21,291 nucleotides of DNA, taken from the NCBI GenBank assembly GCA_002452325.1, contig DKFG01000070.1, forward strand, positions 1,176 to 22,466, in the 5' to 3' direction. The stretch is from Geobacter sp. UBA6802 (GTDB taxonomy: Bacteria; Desulfobacterota; Desulfuromonadia; Geobacterales; Pseudopelobacteraceae). The notes beneath the pieces were generated by a model, which was given only the letters and a program-made list of their open reading frames with translations, did not search any database and was not told the DNA's origin. Position numbers and translations under genes: made by a program. Shown here in pieces: positions 1 through 7,581 of the stretch (position 1 is the first letter of the stretch; each line of letters begins with the position of its first letter).

Positions 1-1241
1 GCAAAGCCACGCCCCTGCTCGCCGGCCCGTGCCGCCTCAATGGCGGCGTTCAGCGCCAGCAGATTCGTCTGGTCGGCGATATCTTCAATGGTGCCGACAA
101 TATTGCCGATCTGCTCTGAGCGTGAGCCCAGGGTTGCAATGGTGCTGGCGGTGTCACGCACATGCTCGGCGATCACCTCCATGCCGGTGATGGTCTCCTG
201 CACCACCGCTGCGCCACTTTGCGCTGCAGCGGTTGACTGCTGGGATGCCTCGGCCGCCATGGTGCAGTTCTGGGCGATATCGTTGGAGGTTGCGGCCATC
301 TCTTCACTGGCCGTGGCTACCGTGCCGGCCTGAGCCGCCACCTCTTCAGCGCCGGTGGCGATCTGTTCGGCTGTGGCATGCAGCTGGTGGGACGCCGAGG
401 CGATGCCGGCCGAGACATCCACCGTCTTTGCAATCAGCTCTTGCAGGCTCTTCACCATTGTCTTCATGGCTGCATAGACACCGGTTGCAGGCTGGTCGTC
501 CGTTGCAAAACGGATGGTCAGGTCGCCGCTTGCCACCTGCTCGGCGATGTCCGAGATATAGGTCGGCTCGCCCCCCAGTTGTCGCGTCAGTCCCTTGGTG
601 ATCAGGATGCCAAAGATGATGCCGAAGACGACACTTCCCAGCGAGAGCAGGATCAGGAAGACGCGGCTCTTCTGATACAGGCTGGTGGTGGCGTCTGAAA
701 ACTCCTGGGCGTTCTGTTCTTTCAGCTTGGCAAGTTCTGACATCAGATCGTCCAACTGGTACAGCTTTTCACGGGCAATACCGTTGGAAAGGGCCACGGA
801 GCTGCGGCTCTGCTGGAGCTCTTCAGTGAAGGCCAGTTCGGTTACCCTGTTGCTGTGGGGCAGATACTCATCCCAGGCAGCATTGAATTTTGCCAACAGC
901 TGGCGTCCGGCCTCGTAATTTAATAGCGGCTTGGCCTTCTCAATATATTCCAGTAACAGTTTGCGTTCTGTCTCGATCCGGTTGCGGAAGGCGATCCGCT
1001 CCTTGTCATCCGAGACCAGCAGCATGTTCTTCTGGGCACGGTCCATGGCCTGCAGATGGATGTTGGCCTCCTTGATGTGGGAGATCCCCATCAACTCATT
1101 TTTATAGATATGATCAGCCATGTTGTTCATCCGGGCCATATCCCAGACACCAACCCCGCCCACCACGGCGGTGAGTCCGGCCATGATCATAAATGCCGAC
1201 AGCAGTCGTACGCCCACATTCAGTTTGTTGAACCATTGCAT
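1..1241 (-). CDS. Methyl-accepting chemotaxis protein (partial, C-terminal part outside window)
   Basis: Transmembrane chemoreceptor that would signal to a CheA/CheW array. The start is the ATG at 1241-1239, with GGAGG about 8 nt upstream on the minus strand. Of the protein, 413 codons are visible. Residues about 11-31 form a first membrane helix. Residues about 35-190 are a helical periplasmic sensor region of the four-helix-bundle type. Residues about 194-215 are the second membrane helix, and a HAMP domain follows (LGGEP near 222-226, VASGDL near 236-241). The cytoplasmic coiled coil then reaches the conserved hairpin tip (DQTNLLALNAAIEAARAGE), where the window ends, so the descending arm is missing. 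The gene lies 145 nt beyond the regulator gene on the same strand, past a hairpin terminator, so it is probably transcribed separately. The family call is secure; the ligand is unknown. Confidence 0.95.
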   Translation of the reverse strand, partial: MQWFNKLNVGVRLLSAFMIMAGLTAVVGGVGVWDMARMNNMADHIYKNELMGISHIKEANIHLQAMDRAQKNMLLVSDDKERIAFRNRIETERKLLLEYIEKAKPLLNYEAGRQLLAKFNAAWDEYLPHSNRVTELAFTEELQQSRSSVALSNGIAREKLYQLDDLMSELAKLKEQNAQEFSDATTSLYQKSRVFLILLSLGSVVFGIIFGILITKGLTRQLGGEPTYISDIAEQVASGDLTIRFATDDQPATGVYAAMKTMVKSLQELIAKTVDVSAGIASASHQLHATAEQIATGAEEVAAQAGTVATASEEMAATSNDIAQNCTMAAEASQQSTAAAQSGAAVVQETITGMEVIAEHVRDTASTIATLGSRSEQIGNIVGTIEDIADQTNLLALNAAIEAARAGEQGRGF

Positions 1242-1338
1242 ATACAAGCCCTCCATTCGGTTTTGTATCTATCAACATTTGTTTGAGATGATACACGGCA
1301 AGGCAAGTCTTTGCATTCAGGCAGATGGTAAAACAAGG

Positions 1339-1376
1339 TTCCGAAAATCCTGATGCGGTCATCAGGATTTTCGGAA
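1339..1376 (-). terminator. Hairpin terminator of the SBP-kinase-kinase-regulator operon
   Basis: A perfect 17-bp inverted repeat (arms 1339-1355 and 1360-1376) with a 4-nt loop lies 10 nt downstream of the NarL-type regulator stop codon on the minus strand. After the stem the minus strand reads CCTTGTTTTACC, a short T-rich tract offset by a few bases. This fits a factor-independent terminator of moderate quality, and it separates the operon from the chemoreceptor gene. Confidence 0.7.
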
Positions 1377-1386
1377 TGAGGGGGGA

Positions 1387-2049
1387 TCAGAGGGATTTGT
1401 TGGGCAGAGTCAGATCTGTCAAGCCCTGCTGCAGCGCGTATTTGGTCAGTTCGGCAATGCTGTATAGCCCCAGCTTTTTCATAACAGCCGCCCGCTGGGA
1501 CTCCACCGTTTTGGTGCTTACCTCTAGTCGGCTGGCGATCTCCTTGGTGTTGAGGCCGTTGGCAAGCAGCTGCAGTACCTCCTGCTCTCGCTCGGTCAGA
1601 CAGGGGGGCGGTTCCGGCTCCTGACCGTTCTGCATGCCGTGTACCACCAGGGTGGTGGCCTGGGAACAGAGGTAGCTGCCGCCGTTGTAGACGGTCCGCA
1701 CTGCCTGCAGCAGTTCATCAGCGGCACAGTCCTTGACCAGATACCCTTTGGCCCCGGCCTTGAGGCACTCCATGACGCAGCCCTGCTCCATCACCATCGA
1801 AAGGGCCAGCACCCTCGCCTCCGGCTGTTCTGCTATAATCCGGCGTGTGGCCTCAATGCCGCTCATCTTCGGCATGGTCAGGTCCATGGTGATCAGTTCC
1901 GGCCGCAGATCACGGGCCAGCTTGATCGCCTCCTGTCCTGATGCAGCCTGGGCCATGACCGTGATGTCGTCGGCCTGTTCCAGCAGCGACTGCAGCCCGT
2001 CTCGCATAATCTTGTGGTCATCAACCAGAAGTACCTTGATCGGTTCCAT
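1387..2049 (-). CDS. NarL/FixJ-family response regulator
   Basis: Two-component response regulator of 220 aa with an N-terminal receiver domain and a C-terminal LuxR-type helix-turn-helix. The receiver has the acidic pair D10/D11, the phospho-acceptor D56 (in TMDLTMP) and K106. The helix-turn-helix covers about 149-205 and contains LTEREQEVLQLLANGL and TVESQRAAVMKKLGL. I chose the ATG at 2049 because AGGGAG lies about 6 nt upstream and the protein then begins just before the receiver domain. A longer frame starts at 2121 and overlaps the kinase stop codon, but it would add 24 residues of non-domain sequence. The gene is last in the operon, after two kinases. The HisKA_3 kinase immediately upstream is the expected partner, since NarL-type regulators pair with that kinase class. 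Confidence 0.93.
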   Translation of the reverse strand: MEPIKVLLVDDHKIMRDGLQSLLEQADDITVMAQAASGQEAIKLARDLRPELITMDLTMPKMSGIEATRRIIAEQPEARVLALSMVMEQGCVMECLKAGAKGYLVKDCAADELLQAVRTVYNGGSYLCSQATTLVVHGMQNGQEPEPPPCLTEREQEVLQLLANGLNTKEIASRLEVSTKTVESQRAAVMKKLGLYSIAELTKYALQQGLTDLTLPNKSL

Positions 2050-2113
2050 GCCTTTCTCCCTGTCGGGCGCTGCCCGGTTGTACGGGGCGCTCGTCCTTTT
2101 TTCACGGTCATGA

Positions 2114-3805
2114 TCAGTCATTATTATTCGAGGTGGCCGTCACCATAGGCAGCCTGACCGTGATAACAGTCCCCTGCGGCTCGTTACTGCCAACCTGCAA
2201 CTCCCCCCCCAGAAACCGGATCTGGCGCATCAGGTTGAACAGGCCAAATCCCCGCATCTTCTCCGGCCTGTACAGTAAGGCCGGGTCCAGACCGATACCG
2301 TTATCACGAATCACCAGCCGCAGCAGGCCGCTGTCGCTGCCGAGTTCAAGCCATGCCTCTCCGGTATCGGCATGTTTTGCAACGTTGATCAGCAGCTCGC
2401 GGGCCGCCTGATAGGCAATGGAGCGGACCACTTCGCTCAGTTGTTTGTCGCTGCCGTCGTCGCTGAAATGCACCAGGAGATCGTAATCTTTGGTGATAGT
2501 GCGGCTGAGCCATTCAAGGGCCGGTCCCAGACCGGCTGTTGCCAGGATCGGCGGGCTCAGCTGCATGGTCAGGGATCTGACCTCGGCAATCACCTGATCC
2601 AACAGGGGGCGCAGCTCACGGCAGGCGGCCAGCGTGGTCGGCTCCGATGCTGTCATACTTTCAAGGCTCCCCAGCTTCATCCGTAACAGCAGCAGTGACT
2701 GGCCGATCTGATCATGCAGTCCGGTGGCGATATTGAGCCGAACCTGCTGGTCCAGCAGTGAGAGTTCAGTGGCCATATCGGCCTGACGTTGCTGTACGGT
2801 GACCAGCTCCTGCTCCATCTGACGTCGTACCGCGATCTCGTTGGTCAGGGCTGCTGTCCGTTTCTCAACGCGTTGCTCCAGGCTGTGGTGGAGCTGTGAG
2901 TTGGTGCGGGTCAACAGCATCAGCGCCAGCGTTGCCGCGCCAAAGAGGCTGCCGTACAGCAGCAGGTGCTGTTGCCAGGTGGCCTGGATGCTCTGCAGGC
3001 TGACGCCGTACAGCAGGGCCAGGCCGAACTTTTCAAGGCGCTTGAAACCGTAGATCCGTGTGGCGCCGTCGTAGTATGAGGGAGCGGTAAAGGTCCCCTG
3101 TAGTGAGCTGTTGATCACCTGCAGCTGCGGGGAATCAGGCGGAAGCTGCAGGCGGGTCGGCTCAAGCGCCGGTTCCCGCGCCAGCAGAACACCGTCCTGG
3201 CGGAACAGCAGGGCCGAGGTTCCCGGTCGGAGCACCGCGCCGGTCCAGATGGTGTTAAAGTAGTCCGGCAACAGACTTATGATGATAATACCGCTAAAGC
3301 TGCCGTTGCCACGTCGGAAACCGGCATTGAAGGTGTGTTTATTCGTGACCCGATGGGGCACGATGGCGCCGATGCTGAAGGGACGGGAGCCGTTTTTCAG
3401 GTTCTGAAAATAGTCGCGGTTATAGACGGAAACCGGGTGCTGCAGTAGTGGTCGGCTGGCATTGCGTATTTTCCCCGTGGTGTCGGCCAGCCAGATGGAC
3501 TCCACCTGGGGGTACTGTTGCTCCAGCCTGCTGAGCGTTGCCTGCAGCTTCTGTGAGCGCTCGACCTGCTGCCAGCTCATCTTGTCAAGCTCGACATTCA
3601 CCCGTTCTGCAACCAGGTGCACGGTTTCAAACAGATGTGCCGTGTGCTGTTCAAGGATGATTGCAGTGCGGATCGCCTCTTCCCTGTTCAGGCGCAGCAG
3701 TGCGCGGTAGTCCAGCCAGGCGGTCAGGATAAACAGCACCAGCGGGATCAGCAGGGTCACGGCGGTGAGTAACCGGTAGTTGGAAAGGCGGGGCAGCTTG
3801 ATCAT
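2114..3805 (-). CDS. NarX/DegS-class sensor histidine kinase with periplasmic dCache-like domain
   Basis: Membrane histidine kinase of 563 aa. A first membrane helix (about 12-31) precedes a large periplasmic region (about 35-275) with PDC/dCache features: a YPQVESIWLAD strand, VYNRDYFQ near 128-134 and a second lobe to about 268. A second membrane helix (about 280-298) leads into a coiled coil. The HisKA_3 dimerisation domain has its phospho-acceptor at H364 (GLHDQIGQS). The ATPase domain has the N-box ELLINVAKHA (470-479), DNGIG (501-505) and RGFGLFNL (518-525). The start codon is 5 nt after the stop of the upstream kinase, so translational coupling is likely. The stop codon is shared with the longer alternative start of the regulator gene. 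It is the likely phosphodonor for the NarL-type regulator downstream. The ligand cannot be read from sequence. Confidence 0.94.
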   Translation of the reverse strand: MIKLPRLSNYRLLTAVTLLIPLVLFILTAWLDYRALLRLNREEAIRTAIILEQHTAHLFETVHLVAERVNVELDKMSWQQVERSQKLQATLSRLEQQYPQVESIWLADTTGKIRNASRPLLQHPVSVYNRDYFQNLKNGSRPFSIGAIVPHRVTNKHTFNAGFRRGNGSFSGIIIISLLPDYFNTIWTGAVLRPGTSALLFRQDGVLLAREPALEPTRLQLPPDSPQLQVINSSLQGTFTAPSYYDGATRIYGFKRLEKFGLALLYGVSLQSIQATWQQHLLLYGSLFGAATLALMLLTRTNSQLHHSLEQRVEKRTAALTNEIAVRRQMEQELVTVQQRQADMATELSLLDQQVRLNIATGLHDQIGQSLLLLRMKLGSLESMTASEPTTLAACRELRPLLDQVIAEVRSLTMQLSPPILATAGLGPALEWLSRTITKDYDLLVHFSDDGSDKQLSEVVRSIAYQAARELLINVAKHADTGEAWLELGSDSGLLRLVIRDNGIGLDPALLYRPEKMRGFGLFNLMRQIRFLGGELQVGSNEPQGTVITVRLPMVTATSNNND

Positions 3806-3810
3806 GGTGG

Positions 3811-5376
3811 TTACAGCTCGATTCTGAACTCGGCGCCGTTGTCAACATTGCGGGCGGTTAGTCGGCCCCCCATGTTGCGCTCAATCAGGGTGCGGGCCAT
3901 GTAGAGGCCGATGCCGGTGCCGGAGGCAGGCCCCTTGGTGGTAAAATAGGGATCAAAGATCTGCGGCATGATCCCGACAGGGATGCCGCCGCCGTTGTCG
4001 CGCACCGTCACCACGGAACGGCCCGCTTCGCTGAAGATGGCGATACTGATCTGCGGATCGGCCACCTGCCGTTCCAGCAGGATATCACGGGCGTTGTGCA
4101 GGATGTTCATCAGGGCGTGGGAGTACTCGTTGGAGAAGCCGACGGTGCGGATATCGTAGGCTGCCTCCAGTGTCACACGGATCCCCTGCTCCTCAAAGAG
4201 GGAACGGGAGAGGCCAATGACCTTGTTCACTACTTTTTCCACCACAAACTCACGCTTGATCGCATCTCGCTGAAAAAAAGTCCTGAAGTCGTCGATGGTG
4301 GCAGACATCTTGAGGAGAATCTCCAGCATCTCGGCGATATCCTGATCCATATCCTCCTGCGTCAGCTCGCCGCTTCGGCTCAAAAACTGTATCTTCTGGA
4401 TGTAGACAGCGATGTTGTTGAGTGGTTGTCGCCACTGGTGGGCGATGCTGGTCAACAGCTCTCCCATGGCAACCAGACGGCTCTGGTGTATCAGCAGCTC
4501 ATCCTTTTTGCGCAGCTCGGTGACCGTGGCGGCAATCCGCTCCTCAAGGGTGTTGTTGAGCAGGTTCAGTTCTTCCTGGGTACGCTGGCGCTGGGCGATC
4601 TCATCCTCTAGCAGCGCTGCCTGCTCATGGAGGGTCCCCTCCATCCGCTTGCGTTCCTCAATTTCATCCCGCAACTGCTCTTCGATTTGCAACCGCTCAC
4701 AGATATAGCTGCTCAGCTGTTGTTGCATCTGGTTGAAGGCCCCCACCAGCAGGTCCAGCTCGTCCTGCCGCTGGTTGGGATGGCTGGAACGATGTAACTG
4801 CAGCGGCTGATCAAGCGTGTTGATCGTCACCTCTCGGGTATGGTGGGCCATGTCACGCAGATGCCGACCGATCAGGTAGTAGAACAGGAAGAAGATAAAG
4901 GCGGCTACTACGGAGATCTGCACAAATTGAGTGATCAGGATTAACAGGGCTCGCTCCTGCATCCGTTCATAGGCATAGTCGCCACTGGCGGTGATCTGCA
5001 AGGTGCCGAGGTGTATATCGTTACCTCTGTACCGGTGACTTAAGGGGATCTGGTGAATGATCTTGCGTCGCGCTTTAACCTGCCCTACCTCGACCGGTTC
5101 CCCGTCGGAGCGATCAAGCCGTACTGCTTCGACCATTGGCAGCCCCAGCATCCCTTTCAGCTGTTCTTCTATGCCACGGTCGTTAAAGAGCCAGATGTCG
5201 TTGATCAGGCTCTTCTGGTGGCTGGTTTCCAGATAAGAAAGCTGTTCCGTGATTGCGCGGTAATCCTTGCGATAGTCGATGTAGAGCTGCAGGCAGGTGC
5301 CGACCAGTGCCAGCACGGAGCTGAACAGGATAATGGCGGTAATGAACTTTGTGGCGATGCCGCTGGGTTTGGTCAT
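3811..5376 (-). CDS. HisKA-type sensor histidine kinase (HQWRQPLN class)
   Basis: Membrane histidine kinase of 521 aa. It has a membrane helix at about 10-32, a short periplasmic sensor of about 110 residues, a second helix at about 146-169, a HAMP-like linker and a long coiled coil (about 215-300). The HisKA domain has H313 in IAHQWRQPLN. The ATPase domain has ALMNILHNARD (421-431), DNGGG (460-464), IFDPYFTTK (473-481) and GTGIGLYM (486-493). The gene starts 15 nt after the solute-binding-protein gene and has no clear Shine-Dalgarno, which suggests coupling. Its kinase class normally pairs with NtrC- or OmpR-type regulators, yet the only regulator in this operon is NarL-type. It may act on a distant regulator or modulate the second kinase. 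The short periplasmic domain fits a kinase sensing through a soluble binding protein; that is inference. Confidence 0.93.
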   Translation of the reverse strand: MTKPSGIATKFITAIILFSSVLALVGTCLQLYIDYRKDYRAITEQLSYLETSHQKSLINDIWLFNDRGIEEQLKGMLGLPMVEAVRLDRSDGEPVEVGQVKARRKIIHQIPLSHRYRGNDIHLGTLQITASGDYAYERMQERALLILITQFVQISVVAAFIFFLFYYLIGRHLRDMAHHTREVTINTLDQPLQLHRSSHPNQRQDELDLLVGAFNQMQQQLSSYICERLQIEEQLRDEIEERKRMEGTLHEQAALLEDEIAQRQRTQEELNLLNNTLEERIAATVTELRKKDELLIHQSRLVAMGELLTSIAHQWRQPLNNIAVYIQKIQFLSRSGELTQEDMDQDIAEMLEILLKMSATIDDFRTFFQRDAIKREFVVEKVVNKVIGLSRSLFEEQGIRVTLEAAYDIRTVGFSNEYSHALMNILHNARDILLERQVADPQISIAIFSEAGRSVVTVRDNGGGIPVGIMPQIFDPYFTTKGPASGTGIGLYMARTLIERNMGGRLTARNVDNGAEFRIEL

Positions 5377-5391
5377 GGTGCGGGTTTGTTG

Positions 5392-6141
5392 CTACTTCCT
5401 GATAAGGTGTGGCGGCAGATACGGGGTCAGGGTCTGGTTAAAGATGGCATTGTAGGTGCCGTCACGCTTCATTTCTTTTAACACAGCTGTCAGTTTGGGC
5501 ACCAGTTTTTCATGTTTATTGTTGAGGTAGAGGAACATCTCCATCGTGGCCAGGGGAGGGTGCGCTATGGAGAGGTGCGGCAGGTTGAGGGTCTTCATCA
5601 GGTAGTAGCCGCCGTACAGCTCGGCAAAGGCCAGCTCGATCCGGTCGCTCTCCAGTACCTTGAACAGGCTGGTGCGGTTTTCCACCACGGTAATCTCTTT
5701 GACGTCCTTGATGTTTTGCTCGGCAATCAGCCAGCCGCGGACATAGCCAACATGGTAGGGCCTAAGGCTCTCCCAGTTGGGGGTCTTCAGTTGACTATCC
5801 TTTGAGAAGATCACGAATTGCACATCAATGATTTTTTCCGGCACCCGCACCAGATGGGGGTACTTCTTGTCGAACCCCTTGATCCGCAGGAAATTGCCGT
5901 CGTCAACACCCCGCTCCACATTGCTTAAGGAGCGGGCTGAGGAGACCGCCACGATCTGCACCTCAATCCCCAGGCGTCTGCAGGCCTCTCTGATGACGCG
6001 GTCGGAGAAACCCTGATGGTCTTCGGTGGAGAGTGGCGGACGGTCGGCAGTAGCCAGGACCAGAGGTTCGACTGCATAGAGCGGCGATAGCAGCAGGCAT
6101 GGTAGCAGACATGACAACAGCAGGGTGCAGAGCAGGTGCAT
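5392..6141 (-). CDS. Periplasmic solute-binding protein, SBP_bac_3-like
   Basis: Predicted periplasmic binding protein of 249 aa, the usual size for family 3 solute-binding proteins. Residues 1 to about 23 form a signal peptide: a Leu/Cys-rich hydrophobic core ending LYA-VEP. The mature part opens with a VLATADRPPLSTEDHQGFS-type strand and loop, typical of the family, then GFSDRVIREACRRLGIEV. It ends with a segment resembling the usual EMKRDGTYNAIFN C-terminal motif (about 225-237). A strong GGGAGGAG Shine-Dalgarno precedes the ATG. No transporter permease or ATPase gene is adjacent. Two kinase genes follow directly instead, so the protein more likely serves as a ligand-sensing partner than as an uptake component. 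The ligand is unknown. Confidence 0.88.
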   Translation of the reverse strand: MHLLCTLLLSCLLPCLLLSPLYAVEPLVLATADRPPLSTEDHQGFSDRVIREACRRLGIEVQIVAVSSARSLSNVERGVDDGNFLRIKGFDKKYPHLVRVPEKIIDVQFVIFSKDSQLKTPNWESLRPYHVGYVRGWLIAEQNIKDVKEITVVENRTSLFKVLESDRIELAFAELYGGYYLMKTLNLPHLSIAHPPLATMEMFLYLNNKHEKLVPKLTAVLKEMKRDGTYNAIFNQTLTPYLPPHLIRK

Positions 6142-6173
6142 GGGTGATCTCTCCTCCCTCGTTTGAACGGCAA

Positions 6174-6201
6174 TCTATAACGGGAGCATGATTTGCGACA
6201 A
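6174..6201 (-). promoter_or_regulatory. Candidate sigma-70 promoter of the SBP-kinase operon
   Basis: On the minus strand TTGTCG (6201-6196) is followed after 16 bp by TATAGA (6179-6174). A start site near 6167 would give a leader of about 25 nt with the GGGAGGAG ribosome binding site. The -35 match is weak (3 of 6) and the -10 match is fair (4 of 6). One copy of a dispersed repeat lies directly upstream. Confidence 0.4.
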
Positions 6202-6212
6202 GGGGGTACTGG

Positions 6213-6240
6213 CGCTTTGCGCCGCCTTCATGGAATATCC
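6213..6240. repeat. Dispersed 28-bp repeat, copy 1
   Basis: This stretch (CGCTTTGCGCCGCCTTCATG at its start) recurs at 11636-11662 with one mismatch and one single-base gap. Copy 1 lies in the 208-bp divergent gap between the SBP operon and the plus-strand kinase gene, just upstream of the SBP operon promoter candidate. With the preceding GG it contains a small GGCGC-TTT-GCGCC hairpin. No function is known to me. Confidence 0.55.
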
Positions 6241-6315
6241 AAGTTCAACTCAACTATAGACGGTTCCGGTATCTTGTCAAATCAGATGTTTCGGGGCAGC
6301 AAACTGGATACATGC

Positions 6316-6343
6316 TTGACGTGGGCATCCGGCGCGTTAGTAT
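6316..6343 (+). promoter_or_regulatory. Candidate sigma-70 promoter giving a leaderless kinase transcript
   Basis: TTGACG (6316-6321) is followed after 16 bp by TAGTAT (6338-6343). The expected start site, about 7 nt after the -10 box, falls at or next to the ATG at 6350. No Shine-Dalgarno precedes that ATG, and an in-frame TAG lies inside the -10 box, so no upstream in-frame start exists. Together these suggest a leaderless or near-leaderless mRNA. Confidence 0.45.
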
Positions 6344-6349
6344 GCCGCT

Positions 6350-7579
6350 ATGTTTGGTCGAGCCCTTTTCATTTTTGTGCTGTGCGGCGCAACGGCAGTG
6401 ACCGGGTTGGTGCTCTGGCTTGGTGTGGCCAATTACCGTAGCGCCGAGCCGGTGGCCCGTTCGATCCTGCAGGGGCTGGCCTTGTCGCTGGGGCAGGCCA
6501 TTGAATCAGTGGCGTCACGTGATTCCTCCCTTAACTTGCTGGCCGACTTCAGATCCCGGGATATTGCCTATTTTGCCGTGTTGGATCGCCACGGGCGTTT
6601 CCGTTTTCATAGCAATACTGATTTGATCGGTGAATCTGTTGATGATCGGCGCTATCTGCGGTTGTTTGAGGCTCAGGAGTTTGTTGAAGAGCGGATTTGG
6701 CTGGGTACCGGCGAGATGGTCTACGAGACCCAGCAACAGCTGCACCTCCCGGGAGAGACGCTGGTACTGCGGCTGGCGCTGCATACCTGGCAGGCCGATC
6801 AGGTTATCCGCCGTGCCCGGACCGGTTTGACCATGGTCCTGCTGCTGCTGGTTGGCGCCTGGCTGCTGGGGGTGGTCAGCTACCGGTTGGTACGGCGTGA
6901 CCAGCGTCGCAGTGAGGAGTTGGCCCGACAGGAGCAGCTGGCTCAGCTGGGTGCGCTGGGGGCTGTGATGGCCCATGAGGTGCGTACTCCGTTGGCCGGT
7001 ATCAAGGGGTTTGCCCAGTTGCTGGGGGAGCAGTTGGCCGATCCGAGGCAGCAAGGATATGCAGCACGGATTGTGGCTGAGTCGGAACGCCTGGAAGGGT
7101 TGGTGAACGACCTGTTGCTCTATGCCCGCCAGGAGTCGTTAGCAGCGGGGCATGCTGATCCGGCAGCCGTGGTGCGTGAGGTGTGGGAGGGGCTAGCAGC
7201 ACAGAGCAGGGTAGCGCTTGAACTGACCGGTGCTGTTACGCGACCGGTGGCCTGCCCGCCTGACCGGTTACGGCAGCTGGCGCTGAATCTGCTCACAAAC
7301 GCGCTCCAGGCAATGCCCGATGGCGGTACGATACGGGTGGCTCTGTCGGATAACGGTCGGATAGCACGGTTCATTATTGCCGATAACGGCCCCGGTTTTT
7401 CCGACGAGGCTCTGCTGCACGGCAGTACGCCGTTTTATACGACCAGGGCCAGCGGCAGTGGATTGGGGTTGGCGATCTGCCGTAAACTGGTTGAAGGGTA
7501 TGGGGGCACCATGACTTTGCGTAATGGAGACGGTGGCGGAGCAGAGGTCTGCCTGCTGCTGCCGCTGGTAAAGGAGTAG
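6350..7579 (+). CDS. ZraS/HydH-like sensor histidine kinase
   Basis: Membrane histidine kinase of 409 aa. Helices at about 7-27 and 158-178 bracket a periplasmic sensor of about 130 residues. The sensor contains a Cache-like core (FAVLDRHGRFRFHSN near 75-89, then DLIGESVDD). The cytoplasmic part has no PAS domain. The HisKA domain has H209 in MAHEVRTPLAGIKGFAQLL. The ATPase domain has LALNLLTNALQAMP (310-323), DNGPGF (345-350), a TPFYTTR F-box (360-366) and SGSGLGLAI (368-376). The regulator ATG is 2 nt beyond the stop codon, so the two form an operon. The architecture matches ZraS/HydH and AtoS-type kinases that partner NtrC-family regulators. ATG 6350 is the first start after an in-frame stop and lacks a ribosome binding site. 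Confidence 0.94.
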   Translation: MFGRALFIFVLCGATAVTGLVLWLGVANYRSAEPVARSILQGLALSLGQAIESVASRDSSLNLLADFRSRDIAYFAVLDRHGRFRFHSNTDLIGESVDDRRYLRLFEAQEFVEERIWLGTGEMVYETQQQLHLPGETLVLRLALHTWQADQVIRRARTGLTMVLLLLVGAWLLGVVSYRLVRRDQRRSEELARQEQLAQLGALGAVMAHEVRTPLAGIKGFAQLLGEQLADPRQQGYAARIVAESERLEGLVNDLLLYARQESLAAGHADPAAVVREVWEGLAAQSRVALELTGAVTRPVACPPDRLRQLALNLLTNALQAMPDGGTIRVALSDNGRIARFIIADNGPGFSDEALLHGSTPFYTTRASGSGLGLAICRKLVEGYGGTMTLRNGDGGGAEVCLLLPLVKE

Positions 7580-7581
7580 CT

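Noticed and set aside
40..698. Plus-strand open frames over the chemoreceptor gene
   Set aside because: The minus strand encodes clear HAMP and MCP signalling motifs; the plus-strand translations are repetitive shadows.
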